From: Clostridium sp. D33t1_170424_F3
GTDB lineage: Bacteria; Bacillota; Clostridia; Oscillospirales; Acutalibacteraceae
DNA: 62,945 nt
Assembly (NCBI RefSeq): GCF_015667585.1
Contig: NZ_JADPEG010000005.1
Location: 1-62,945 of the forward strand
Direction of reading: 5' to 3'
The notes beneath the pieces are model-generated. The model worked only from the letters and a program-made list of their open reading frames with translations. It had not been told where the DNA came from and made no database searches. Made by a program: the position numbers and the translations under genes. Positions 26,042 to 35,767 of the stretch are shown piece by piece. Every line of letters starts with the position of its first letter. Position 1 is the first letter of the stretch.

Positions 26042-29000
26042 TCAAACCTCCTTTCCAAAGATAAAATCATACAGGGTTTGGAAGAGCCGGTCCGGCTCAA
26101 TCGGCTTGGCAAGATGGGCGTTCATACCCGCCGCCTTGCTCTTTTCGATATCGTCGTCAAAAGCATTGGCTGTCATGGCGATGATCGGGATGGCGCCGGC
26201 GTCGGTATTGCTGAGGTGCCGGATATTCATCGCGGCGGTCAGACCGTCCATGAGAGGCATCCGGATATCCATCAGGATCGCGTTGTAATACCCTTCGGAG
26301 GACTTGCTGAAGACCTCCAGCGCCCGCAGGCCGTTGCCCGCGGTTTCCACCTCAAAACCCTTGCTTTGCAGGAGCGCCATGGCGACTTCGGTGTTAATCT
26401 GGTTGTCTTCCACCAGCAGCACGCGTTTCCCGGTGAAATTGTAATCGATGGCGGCCGTCTGCTGCGCCTGTTCCTCCTTTTCCCCCAACGCTTTTGTAAA
26501 CGCGGAGACAAGCGAGGTTTTGAACATCGGCTTGCTCATCAGCAGGTTGACGCCCGCCAGCTTTGCCTCATGCTCGATGGGGATCCAGTCGTAGGCGGTC
26601 ATGATGATGATGGTGACCTCCGGACCGACGATGCCGCGGATGCGCCGGGCGGTTTCCAGACCGTCCATCTCCGGCATTTTCCAGTCGATGAGAATCATAT
26701 CGTAGAATTCGCCTCTTCCCCAGAGGGCGCTTACCCGGTCGACGGCCTTGCGTCCGCTGTCCACCCATTCCGCCGTAACCCCCATTTCACGCAGGGTGAC
26801 GACAGCGCTCTCGCAGACAGCCACATCGTCGTCCACCACCAGCGTCTTCAGATGCGAAAAGTTGTAATGCTGCTTCTTCTGGTTGTGGCGAAGCTTCTCC
26901 TCCTCGGTGATGCCCAGTTTGACGTCCACGGTGAATTCCGTGCCGATCCCCTTGATCGACCGCACGGTGATCTTTCCGTCCATCAGGTCCACGATGTTTT
27001 TGCAGATGGCCAGGCCCAGCCCGGTTCCGCCGTACAGGGAGGTGGTGCCGGTGGATTCCTGGGAGAACGGCTCGAAGAGGTGGGGGAGGAATTCGTCGCT
27101 CATGCCCACGCCCGTGTCGTTGACAATGAAGCGCAGCCCGGCGTCGTTTTTGGTTTTGCGGCGCTGGGAGGCGGAGAATGTGACCTTTCCGCTCTCTCCG
27201 GTGAATTTGATCGCGTTGCTTAAAATATTGAGCAGTACCTGCTGCAGCCGCATCGCGTCGCCGATGTAATAGTCGTCCAACACCGGATCGACGATGCACT
27301 CAAACTCCACGCCCTTGGCGGCGGCCTGGCTGTAGCAGATGGAATTGATGCCGCTTAAAAATTCCTCGATGGGGATTTTTTCGCTTTTCATGAGCATTTT
27401 TCCGCTCTCAATCCGGCTCATATCCAGAATATCGTTGATCAGGGAGAGCAGGAACCGGGAGGAAATCCCGATCTTGGAGATGCAGTCCGCCACCTGGTCG
27501 TCCTCGCCGATATGCTGTGCCGCAATGGCGCTCATGCCGATGATGGCGTTCATCGGCGTGCGGATTTCGTGGCTCATCCGGGAGAGAAAGTCGGATTTGG
27601 CGGCATTCGCCTGCTCTGCGGCCAGCAGGGCGGAGGCCAATTCCTCCTTTTGCCTCTGTTCCTGACGGACGACGTCGGTCACGTCGGTGCGCGTCATGCA
27701 GACGCGTCCCATTTCTTTGTTGATATAAAAAATCTGGAAGCGCTTGACTGCCTTCACACAGCCCTTCTCCAGAAGCTCCGCAATAAAGGTGTAGGAATCC
27801 CGCTCCGCCAGCTGCTGCTTCATAAAGGCAAAATCCAGTTTGCCCAGGAAGAGCGCCCGGGTTTCCTTATCCATACAGCGGTCTGCGACCAGGCGGATTT
27901 CCTTTTGGAAATCTCCCTCAGACGGAACGGACTGTTCCCATTCACGGTCGCAGGCAACCAACCGGTAGGAGCCGCGCGTCAGATTGATTTCTGTGATAAT
28001 ATCGTAATCCAGCCGGGCGATGTTGTCGAGCAGCCGTTCCAGCAGCCGCTTTTCCGTGACGTCCAGCGTATAGAAGAAGACGATAATGTCCCCTGTTTCC
28101 GGGTCCCGGGTGGTGCGCAGACTTGTATTTGCCCAAAAGACCCCGCCGGCGTGGCTTCTGCGCAGGTAGTCGAGATGATAATCCACTTTGCCGGCGGCAT
28201 AGTCGGCAAGTACGCGCTCGCGGTTCAGGGTGTTGAGGATTTCATTCCCGTATGCGGCGTCCACGGCGGTCGCCGCCAGGGTCATGATTACCTCGTCGTA
28301 GGAATCCCCATTGTGCGCGACCGCTACGTCTGTGTTTGCCAGATAGCTCTCCACCCGGTTCTGCGTGAGGTTGATGCTTCCCTGGATGCAGCCCTCCGCG
28401 GAGGCCATTTCCGCAAAATAGGCCAGTTCTTTTTCATAGAGCTCGCGAATCTGCTTTTGCAGCTGCTTTTCCTCTGTGACGTCCACCAGGACGCAGTAAA
28501 GATAGGATTCCCCGTCCTTTTCCACCACGCGCTGCGCCTTGAGGGAGACCCACTTTATTGTCCCGTCTTTGCAGATCAGGCGGGTTTCGTTGTGTATGGC
28601 GTCTCCTTTGAGCAGCTGCGCATGTATGGTAGCCGTTGTTTCCGCGATGTCCTCCGGACTGCTGACCGCGGACATCCGGTTGCCCATGGCGGCGAACTCC
28701 TCACGGGAGTAGCCGATAAAATCAAACAGGCCGTCGTTTGCGGCGATAACGGAAAAACCGGCGTCGTACCGGCAGCGGAAAACAGCGCCGGGAATGTGGT
28801 TGTAAAGCTGCAGAACCTCCTCCTGGGCTTTGCGCTGCGCTGTAATATCCATACAGACCGATATGATCGCCGGACGTCCGGTTTCGTCGGTTACCCGCCG
28901 CCCAACGTCGTGTACCCAGATGCAGGAGCCTTCTTTTTTGCGCATTCGGTACTCCACGATATATTCATCACCGGTTTCCAGCTGGCGGGCGACCGACGCG

Positions 29001-29629
29001 TCCACCTGTTCCCGGTCGTCCGGATGCATACAGTTGGAGATCAGGCCCCCGATGTCTGCGACAAATTCCGCCTCATCCGCGTATCCCAGGTGCTCCAGCA
29101 TGTGCTGGTTGATGAAATAAAAAGGGAACCCCTCTTCGATATATCCGCCCATCATGCCGCCGGGCACCGAGTCATTCAGCAGCTCCTGACGCTGCCGGAC
29201 AATGTTCTCCATCACGAGCGTACCGGGGTAATGTTCGGTTTCCCGCTGGCTGGGACCCGGTTCCGCAAAATGGAAGCTCTCGATCAGCCAGGCGCCGTCC
29301 TGCTGGGACAGTGTGAAAAAGCCCCGCAGCGGCCAGGCGTAGAGAGGATTTTTCAGGGTTGCTTTAACGGCTAGGCTGCATATATCCTTTGTAAGGTAGT
29401 GTTCATGAATGACAGAAAAATCAAGGGTAAACGGTTCCATGATCTCCTGGATGTCCTGCCGCAGATAGGCGGTCATCTCCGCTTTGCCCCGGGCGATTTC
29501 CTTCCAGCCTGTGCCGACAAAGTCCACGTCCTCCGACAGGTAGGGAAGAAGCCCCGCCAGGTCGCGCTGTTCAAACCAGGTCCGGCAGAATGTCTCCAGT
29601 GTTTCCGCCGGCGTCATACCGTATTTCAT
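26042..29629 (-). CDS. Hybrid histidine kinase with N-terminal SnoaL-like domain, PAS repeats and two receivers
   Basis: 1195 residues. The first 125 (TLETFCRTWFEQRDLAGLLPYL, then GKAEMTAYLRQDI and a W-LIESFHF strand) look like a SnoaL/DUF4440-type cone fold, which is unusual at the head of a kinase and may bind a small ligand. PAS regions follow (about 145-265 and 270-390), then two less clear sensor modules to about 660. The H-box SHEIRTPMNAIIG is near 690, the HATPase near 808 (LLNILSNAIKFTGESG), receiver 1 near 930-1050 (Asp in LIDWKMPEMDG) and receiver 2 near 1070-1190 (Asp in ILMDIRMPLMDG). The ATG overlaps the previous gene's TGA. Confidence 0.92.
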   Translation of the reverse strand: MKYGMTPAETLETFCRTWFEQRDLAGLLPYLSEDVDFVGTGWKEIARGKAEMTAYLRQDIQEIMEPFTLDFSVIHEHYLTKDICSLAVKATLKNPLYAWPLRGFFTLSQQDGAWLIESFHFAEPGPSQRETEHYPGTLVMENIVRQRQELLNDSVPGGMMGGYIEEGFPFYFINQHMLEHLGYADEAEFVADIGGLISNCMHPDDREQVDASVARQLETGDEYIVEYRMRKKEGSCIWVHDVGRRVTDETGRPAIISVCMDITAQRKAQEEVLQLYNHIPGAVFRCRYDAGFSVIAANDGLFDFIGYSREEFAAMGNRMSAVSSPEDIAETTATIHAQLLKGDAIHNETRLICKDGTIKWVSLKAQRVVEKDGESYLYCVLVDVTEEKQLQKQIRELYEKELAYFAEMASAEGCIQGSINLTQNRVESYLANTDVAVAHNGDSYDEVIMTLAATAVDAAYGNEILNTLNRERVLADYAAGKVDYHLDYLRRSHAGGVFWANTSLRTTRDPETGDIIVFFYTLDVTEKRLLERLLDNIARLDYDIITEINLTRGSYRLVACDREWEQSVPSEGDFQKEIRLVADRCMDKETRALFLGKLDFAFMKQQLAERDSYTFIAELLEKGCVKAVKRFQIFYINKEMGRVCMTRTDVTDVVRQEQRQKEELASALLAAEQANAAKSDFLSRMSHEIRTPMNAIIGMSAIAAQHIGEDDQVADCISKIGISSRFLLSLINDILDMSRIESGKMLMKSEKIPIEEFLSGINSICYSQAAAKGVEFECIVDPVLDDYYIGDAMRLQQVLLNILSNAIKFTGESGKVTFSASQRRKTKNDAGLRFIVNDTGVGMSDEFLPHLFEPFSQESTGTTSLYGGTGLGLAICKNIVDLMDGKITVRSIKGIGTEFTVDVKLGITEEEKLRHNQKKQHYNFSHLKTLVVDDDVAVCESAVVTLREMGVTAEWVDSGRKAVDRVSALWGRGEFYDMILIDWKMPEMDGLETARRIRGIVGPEVTIIIMTAYDWIPIEHEAKLAGVNLLMSKPMFKTSLVSAFTKALGEKEEQAQQTAAIDYNFTGKRVLLVEDNQINTEVAMALLQSKGFEVETAGNGLRALEVFSKSSEGYYNAILMDIRMPLMDGLTAAMNIRHLSNTDAGAIPIIAMTANAFDDDIEKSKAAGMNAHLAKPIEPDRLFQTLYDFIFGKEV

Positions 29630-31770
29630 TTGTTCCGCCCCCCTAAAAGACCGCAGCTGTCCGGCGCAGTGCCGGGCGCCTCCTCTTCATATGTACTGGC
29701 ATGTATGACATGCTGGATGCGTTTGAACAGGCTCGTTTGCAGGTGCGGTTTTGCCGCGAAATCATCGGCTCCGGCGGCAAAGGCTTTCCCTTCCAATTGC
29801 ATTTCCGCCGGGCCCGTGGCGACGATGGGAATGCGGCAGAAGGCTTTTTCCCGCTGCAATGCCTCCAGCACTTCAAAGCTGCTCTCTTCCGGCAGGGTCA
29901 TGCTCAAAACGGCGGCGGCAATCCGCCGCTCATATACCGCGATGGAAGCCAGCGCGGTTCTCCCGTCCGCCGCTTCGACGATCTGGAAGCGGTTCCCCAT
30001 CGCCTTCCGTACCTCCTGCCGATAGTCCGGGTCTTCGTCGACGACCAGCAGAACCCGGGTCTGGCGGTCCTGCGCCCGGTGCATCGATTCCTCCGCGCAG
30101 TCCAGCGGCGGGGGACTCTGCCGCAAAAGCGCTTCAAAATCCTGGACCGGCATCGGTTTTCCGATATAGTATCCCTGTGCAAAGTCGCAGCCGATCGCCC
30201 GGAGGCGTTCCAGCTGTTCCTGCGTTTCGACCCCCTCGGCGACGACGCTCAGAGACATCCAGCGGGCTAGGCTGATAATAAAGCGCAAGATGCCCTGGTT
30301 GGCCGGCTTTGCCGTCTCGCTCTGGATGAATTTCATATCCAGCTTTAAAATGTCGACCGGCATCTCGTTGAGCATATTCAGGGAAGAATAGCCGGCGCCG
30401 AAATCGTCCATTTCAATGATAAAGCCCAGCTCCCGCAAATGGCCGACCACGTCGACAATCTGCGTTGGGGTTTCGGTATAGGCGCTCTCCGTGATTTCCA
30501 GATGGAGGCGTGCGGGCGGAAGTCCGTATTTTTTTATGATGCGCTGTAAAATATCCTCCAGATCCGCGTTGTAGATATCGGCCCGGGATACGTTGACCGA
30601 AACCGCGATGGGCGGATACCCTTTGCGGTCCCAATCCTGAAGGACCTCGCAGGCCCGGTCCCACACATACTGGTCCAGCTTGGTAATAAAGCCGTTTCGT
30701 TCAAACAGCGGGATAAACTGGGCGGGGGACTGCATGCCCCACTCCGGGTGGTTCCAGCGGACCAGGGCTTCAGCGCCGGCCAGCCGGTTGTCTTTGATTC
30801 GGAATTTGGGCTGCAAATAAATTTCAAACTGCTTTTTCTGCAGTGCGGCGTCCATATGATTGGTGACCGTCTGTTCCCATAACAGCTTGTTGCGCAGGGT
30901 ATCGTCGTATTTGGCAAAGTACTTCCCATATTGTCCTTTTATGGTACGGGCCGCCAGGATGGCGCGGTCGCACATCTGCTCAACCGGGATATCCCGGTTC
31001 TCCACATGGTAAACGCCCCACTTCATCACCACATTCTTCGCATGGGGCAGGGCGTTGATCTCCGCGCAGGCCTGCTGAAACATTTTATCCGTGTATTCCC
31101 ACCGGCGCTCCAACAGGCAGGCAAACTGGTCCGCGTTAAAACGACAGCAAATCGCTCTGTTGCCCGAGAGCGCGAGATACAGATCTGCGATTCCGCAGAG
31201 AATCCGATCCCCCGCAGGAACGCCGAAGATGTCGTTGATCAGCTTGAAATTGACGATATCCGAACAGATGATGTCAAATTCCTGATCGGGGCGCTGCAAA
31301 AGGGTTTCCTTCACACGCTGGTAGAAGAACGCTTTGCTGTAAAGCCCGGTCAGACTGTCATACTGGATCAGGTTGATCATGGCGGCGGTCTCCCGCAGAT
31401 GAATGATGCTGGCCACCCGGTGCAGAATGATCTGCGGCCGGTACGGCTTGGCCACAAAGTCGGCGGCGCCGTGAGAAAGGGCTGCAACCTCGTCCGATTC
31501 GCTGTCGCTCTGCGTTGTCACGATCACAGGGATCAGGGAGTAGGAGGGATTGGCCTTTACAATGGATAAAAAGGTGTACCCGTCCATGACCGGCATGATG
31601 ATGTCCAGCAGGATCAGGGAGATTCGTTCTCCTTCGTGTTCCAATATTTCGAGTGCTTTCTGCCCGTTTTCCGCCTCCACAACGTCGTAATCGTCGGCCA
31701 GAATCTGGCACAGGAGCATGCGGTTGAGCGTATTATCTTCTACTACCAGAATTTTCTTCTTTGCGATCAT
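29626..31770 (-). CDS. REC-GGDEF(degenerate)-EAL-REC(degenerate) response regulator
   Basis: 714 residues, first gene of the signalling operon. Receiver 1 (about 2-120) has Asp in ILLDIIMPVMDG. The GGDEF domain (about 135-300) has lost its signature and reads RFNADQF, so cyclase activity is unlikely. The EAL domain (about 310-555) keeps AEALVRWN, EITES, MDDFGAGYSSL, LKLDMKFI and VAEGVET, so cyclic-di-GMP phosphodiesterase activity is expected. A second receiver-like domain (about 585-700) has Ser in place of the phospho-Asp (AAVLSMTLPEES) and is probably a pseudo-receiver. This is the probable output of the coupled kinases and Hpt protein. Confidence 0.9.
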   Translation of the reverse strand: MIAKKKILVVEDNTLNRMLLCQILADDYDVVEAENGQKALEILEHEGERISLILLDIIMPVMDGYTFLSIVKANPSYSLIPVIVTTQSDSESDEVAALSHGAADFVAKPYRPQIILHRVASIIHLRETAAMINLIQYDSLTGLYSKAFFYQRVKETLLQRPDQEFDIICSDIVNFKLINDIFGVPAGDRILCGIADLYLALSGNRAICCRFNADQFACLLERRWEYTDKMFQQACAEINALPHAKNVVMKWGVYHVENRDIPVEQMCDRAILAARTIKGQYGKYFAKYDDTLRNKLLWEQTVTNHMDAALQKKQFEIYLQPKFRIKDNRLAGAEALVRWNHPEWGMQSPAQFIPLFERNGFITKLDQYVWDRACEVLQDWDRKGYPPIAVSVNVSRADIYNADLEDILQRIIKKYGLPPARLHLEITESAYTETPTQIVDVVGHLRELGFIIEMDDFGAGYSSLNMLNEMPVDILKLDMKFIQSETAKPANQGILRFIISLARWMSLSVVAEGVETQEQLERLRAIGCDFAQGYYIGKPMPVQDFEALLRQSPPPLDCAEESMHRAQDRQTRVLLVVDEDPDYRQEVRKAMGNRFQIVEAADGRTALASIAVYERRIAAAVLSMTLPEESSFEVLEALQREKAFCRIPIVATGPAEMQLEGKAFAAGADDFAAKPHLQTSLFKRIQHVIHASTYEEEAPGTAPDSCGLLGGRNK

Positions 31771-32504
31771 TGTTCCTACCTCTTTTAACCAGCGTGATTT
31801 TCAGACCCTGCAGCTTTTTACAAAAAATTCTTATTAAATGTGAATGTGGTACTTTTCCGATTCAGGATTTGTTCGTTTATTACAGTCTGAAAGGCGGTAT
31901 TGCTCATATGCCAATTAAACTATAACAAAAACCTTTTGGATTGGCAATGACACAGAGGCAAAAGAACGTCCCAAAATGCAAATCGTACAGAAATGAAGGC
32001 ATAAGGCAAAAGGGCAACCGTATTCAGCTGCCCTTTTGTATGTTCACCAATCCAATCGATGTCCACAGTTTGTATTAAATTATTTTATCAAATTTAAATC
32101 GCCCTATAATGAGATTATCACATTCAGAAACGCAATAAAATTTCCTGTCGAAAATTTGTTTATTTTAACAATTTTCATTCGATGGCGGGAATCGTCCGGC
32201 GTGGGTTCCGCATTCTGGTTCTCCCAAATTGGCGCGGCGGGTCTGGATTCCAAACCCGCCGCAGAAATACAGCGGAAAAGGAACAGACGGTGTGCAAATG
32301 TTTTTTATTACATATTTCAGAAAATCGCCGGATTTTCCACCTCTAAACGTAGCAAAAAACCCTTTCCTGCCGGGTTAACCGGGAAGCGGACTGGAGCTGA
32401 GAAGACACAACTGTTTTTTTATCGTTACAGTTACCAGTTTTTGTGTTACAATGATAAAATAGCTGAGAGTATAACCGATTGTTGATAAGGAGCCTGGTTC
32501 ATAT
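31771..32504. other. Divergent promoter region with orphan hairpins, no gene seen
   Basis: This 734-bp region separates the signalling operon from the periplasmic-sensing kinase. No coding sequence was recognised. It holds two clear hairpins: CAAAAGGGCA/TGCCCTTTTG (32007-32016 with 32029-32038), terminator-like on either strand, and GCGGCGGGT/ACCCGCCGC (32234-32242 with 32254-32262). A small RNA ending at the first hairpin is possible. The last 80 bp contain the likely promoter of the next gene, with TTACAG near 32425 and TACAAT near 32447. Confidence 0.5.
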
Positions 32505-35500
32505 ATGATTACAGCATTTACAAAGCACATGCATCGCTGCGTATCCGTCTTACTGGGCCTGCTCCTGGTTTTAGCGCTGTGCGGACCTGCTCACGCGGAA
32601 GAAAATAACCGCGTGGTTCGGGTTGCCTTTCCGGAGGTAAAGGGACTGAGCCAGACGGCGCCGGACGGTACCCGTTATGGGTTGGTTGTGGACTATCTCA
32701 ATGAAATTGCCAAATATACCGGTTGGGAATACGAATATGTGGATACAACCGGGCAGGACATGTCGAAGGAATTGGAAAACGGCGATTTTGAGTTGATTGG
32801 CGGGGCCTATTATCTGCCTGGAATGGAACAGTATTATGCCTATCCAGATTATAATATGGGATACAGCCGTTCAACCATCCTGGCCCGCTGGGATGACCGC
32901 AGCGTCCACAGCTTTCATTTGGAAAGTATGAACGGAAAGACCATCGGCGTGTATGATCGTGCGGTGGAGAATGTCCGGCGTCTCAAGGAATTTTTATCAA
33001 TGAACGGCTTGGAGTGCAATCTGCGTTATCTTACATACGAAGAACTTTCGGAGAATGGAGATTTTTATCCGTATCTGGAAAGCGGAGAAGTAGACCTGCT
33101 GTTGGGAAATATGGCGGAGAGCAGCTCCTTTCGCGTGGTTGCTTCCTACGACTCGCAGCCGTATTACATTGTGACCCGCCCTGGAAATCAGGAGATACTG
33201 GACGGCTTGAATATGGCGCTGGAGCGGATAGTAGATGCGAATCCCAATTTTGCCGCGGAGCGTTACGCCGCTAATTTCCCGGATCACCTAGTGGATATCC
33301 AGCTCAACGACCGGGACCTGGCGTTTGTAAAAGAGAATCAGACGCTTACAGTTGCCGTTCCGAAGAGCTGGCACCCGTTATACTGCCAGGAATTGCTGGA
33401 AGAACTGCATCCGGGCCTGGTTCCGGAGGTGCTGGAGGAGGTCAAGGCTTTTACCGGCCTGACGTTTTGTTATGTATATGCCGAAAATTACATAGAAGCG
33501 GTGCAGCTGGTGCAGCAGGGAAAGGCGGACGTTCTGGGGTTTTTTCTGGGAAATGAGGAGGACGCGGCCGAGATGGGGCTGGCGCTTTCCACACCGTATG
33601 TGCGTATGAACAACATTGTGGTACGCAACAAGATGTCCAGCTATCCGGATGCGGGGCTGGTGGGCGCTGTGCTAGAGGGCCAGAAGCTTCCCAGCGATAT
33701 TCCTGCGGCGTCGGTGCGCGTGTATCCCAGCCTCACGCAGGCGCTTTCGGCGGTGGACCGGGGCGAGGCGGACTTTATCTACGGCTTGTCCAGCCGGCTG
33801 GAACAGGATATCCAGCGGTATCAATTTTCCAATCTGGTGCCGGTGACGCTGGTCAACGATCAAAGCGATATCTGCCTGGCAATGGCGCGGCCTGTGGACC
33901 CGGATTTGCTGACCATCCTCAACAAGGCCATTAACAATCTTTCTGCGGAAGAGAAGACCGCTATGCTGAATCGCAATATGGTCTCCATCGGCGTGAATCA
34001 ATTTTCCTTAATGGAATTCCTTATGGCGAATCCGATGCTTGCCCTGTCCATTATGGCGGTTATTCTGTTGATTCTTATGGTAGCTGTGCTGCTGGTGGGG
34101 CGGGCGCGGATCCGGGCCGCCGTCATGCAGGGTAATCTGGAAAAGGCGGAGGCGGCGAGCCGTGCCAAGGGCGAGTTTCTTTCCAGAATGAGCCATGAAA
34201 TCCGTACGCCGCTGAATGGGATCATCGGTATGAGCGTTATCGCCACGCAGCACCTGGATGATCGGGACAAGGTGGCGGATTGTCTCACAAAAATATCCAT
34301 TTCCTCCAGGCATCTGCTGGCGCTGATCAACGACGTCCTGGATATGTCCAAAATTGAAAGCGGCAAGGTGGAGCTGAAGCAGGAGCGCTTTGACTTCCGC
34401 GCCTTTTTGGAGAATCTTGGAAGCGTATATTATGGACAGGCCCAGGGGAAGGGCATTGCATATGAGACCGTACTGGTGGGGTTGGTAGACGAACAATTAA
34501 AGGGGGATTCCCTGCGCTTAAACCAGATATTATCCAACCTTCTCTCCAACGCCATCAAATTTACGCCGTCCGGCGGTTCGGTTCTGCTGCGGATTTCACA
34601 GATTTCTCAGGACGAAAGGACCTTGCGGCTGCGGTTTGAAGTGACCGACACCGGCTGCGGGATCGCGGAGGAGAACTACAGTAAAATATTTGAGTCCTTT
34701 GAGCAGGAGAATTCGAATGTGGCCAGTAAATACGGCGGCACCGGTCTTGGCCTTTCAATTGTCAGGCGTTTCACCGAGCTGATGGGCGGCAGCGTGCAGG
34801 TGACCAGCGAGTTGGGCTCCGGCAGCACATTTACCGTTGAACTGCCGTTTGAAAGAGCGGAACAGCGGAAGGCTGCCGGCAGCTATCAGAACCTGCGGGT
34901 GCTCGTGGTAGATGAGGACCGGGACGCCTGCGAGCATACCGCTGCGCTGCTGGGGCAGATGCAGGCGCGGGCGGAATGGATAGAAAGCGGAGAACAGGCG
35001 GTTCTGTGCGCCGAAGCGGCGCACAACAGGGGGGCGGATTTTGACGTTTGTATCCTGGATTGGAAAGCGCCGGATACGGACATGCTGGAGACGGTGCGCC
35101 GTCTCCGTGCCGCGGGGGACGGTAAACGTCCGGCCGTGCTGATCACGGCCTACAATGTGACGGAGGTTGAGCAGGCGGCGGAAGAGGTTGGCGCCGCAGG
35201 TGTGGTCATAAAACCCCTGTTTGGGTCGTCGGTCGCGGAGGCCCTGAACAGTATTGAACAGGAGCGGCCTCTCTTTGACGCCAAAGCGTACGGCCCCGCC
35301 AATTACGATTTTCATGGAAAGCGTATCCTGCTGGCAGAGGACAACGCGCTCAACCGGGAAATTGCCGTGGAATTGATCGGGGTCACCGGCGCGGAGTTGG
35401 ATGCCGTTGAAGATGGATGCCAGGTGGTGGAACAATTTAAAGCGTCACAGCCAGGCTACTACGACCTGATTCTGATGGATGTCCAGATGCCGCGGATGAA

Positions 35501-35702
35501 CGGTTACGAAGCCACCCGGATGATCCGGAAAATGGAACGTGCGGACGCCCGCAGTATTCCGATTTTTGCCATGACGGCCAACGCCTTTGCCGAGGATGAG
35601 CAGAAGAGCCGGGAAGCCGGCATGAACGCCCATATTTCCAAGCCGCTGGACATCAAAGTTGTCTACGAAAAGATGCATGCGTTTTTATGCGAGAAAATGT
35701 AG
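32505..35702 (+). CDS. BvgS/EvgS-like hybrid kinase with two periplasmic solute-binding domains
   Basis: A 1065-residue membrane sensor. A signal peptide (about 1-31, ending GPAHA) is followed by two tandem SBP_bac_3-type domains (about 35-270 and 275-500) and one transmembrane helix near 510-535. The H-box SHEIRTPLNGIIG is near 562, the HATPase N-box LLSNAIKFTPSGG near 680, receiver 1 near 797-915 (Asp in CILDWKAPDTD) and receiver 2 near 938-1060 (Asp in LILMDVQMPRMNG). The extracellular domains likely bind amino-acid-like ligands, as in BvgS relatives. AAGGAG lies about 12 bases before the ATG at 32505. It has no Hpt of its own, so it may share the operon-encoded Hpt protein. Confidence 0.93.
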   Translation: MITAFTKHMHRCVSVLLGLLLVLALCGPAHAEENNRVVRVAFPEVKGLSQTAPDGTRYGLVVDYLNEIAKYTGWEYEYVDTTGQDMSKELENGDFELIGGAYYLPGMEQYYAYPDYNMGYSRSTILARWDDRSVHSFHLESMNGKTIGVYDRAVENVRRLKEFLSMNGLECNLRYLTYEELSENGDFYPYLESGEVDLLLGNMAESSSFRVVASYDSQPYYIVTRPGNQEILDGLNMALERIVDANPNFAAERYAANFPDHLVDIQLNDRDLAFVKENQTLTVAVPKSWHPLYCQELLEELHPGLVPEVLEEVKAFTGLTFCYVYAENYIEAVQLVQQGKADVLGFFLGNEEDAAEMGLALSTPYVRMNNIVVRNKMSSYPDAGLVGAVLEGQKLPSDIPAASVRVYPSLTQALSAVDRGEADFIYGLSSRLEQDIQRYQFSNLVPVTLVNDQSDICLAMARPVDPDLLTILNKAINNLSAEEKTAMLNRNMVSIGVNQFSLMEFLMANPMLALSIMAVILLILMVAVLLVGRARIRAAVMQGNLEKAEAASRAKGEFLSRMSHEIRTPLNGIIGMSVIATQHLDDRDKVADCLTKISISSRHLLALINDVLDMSKIESGKVELKQERFDFRAFLENLGSVYYGQAQGKGIAYETVLVGLVDEQLKGDSLRLNQILSNLLSNAIKFTPSGGSVLLRISQISQDERTLRLRFEVTDTGCGIAEENYSKIFESFEQENSNVASKYGGTGLGLSIVRRFTELMGGSVQVTSELGSGSTFTVELPFERAEQRKAAGSYQNLRVLVVDEDRDACEHTAALLGQMQARAEWIESGEQAVLCAEAAHNRGADFDVCILDWKAPDTDMLETVRRLRAAGDGKRPAVLITAYNVTEVEQAAEEVGAAGVVIKPLFGSSVAEALNSIEQERPLFDAKAYGPANYDFHGKRILLAEDNALNREIAVELIGVTGAELDAVEDGCQVVEQFKASQPGYYDLILMDVQMPRMNGYEATRMIRKMERADARSIPIFAMTANAFAEDEQKSREAGMNAHISKPLDIKVVYEKMHAFLCEKM

Positions 35703-35767
35703 TTGCTGCCGGTCAAGAATGTTCTTTATAAAAAAGAGGAGATCATTGGGTAAAGGGAGAGAAGAAG

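Noticed and set aside
27512-29374. 620-codon open frame on the plus strand opposite the SnoaL-PAS kinase
   Set aside because: It is antisense to a gene with clear kinase motifs. The translation shows no domain motif and its composition looks like a reverse-strand artefact of GC-rich DNA.
31990-32500. Cyclic-di-GMP riboswitch before the periplasmic-sensing kinase
   Set aside because: The conserved GEMM core and tetraloop-receptor elements could not be found, and only generic hairpins are present.
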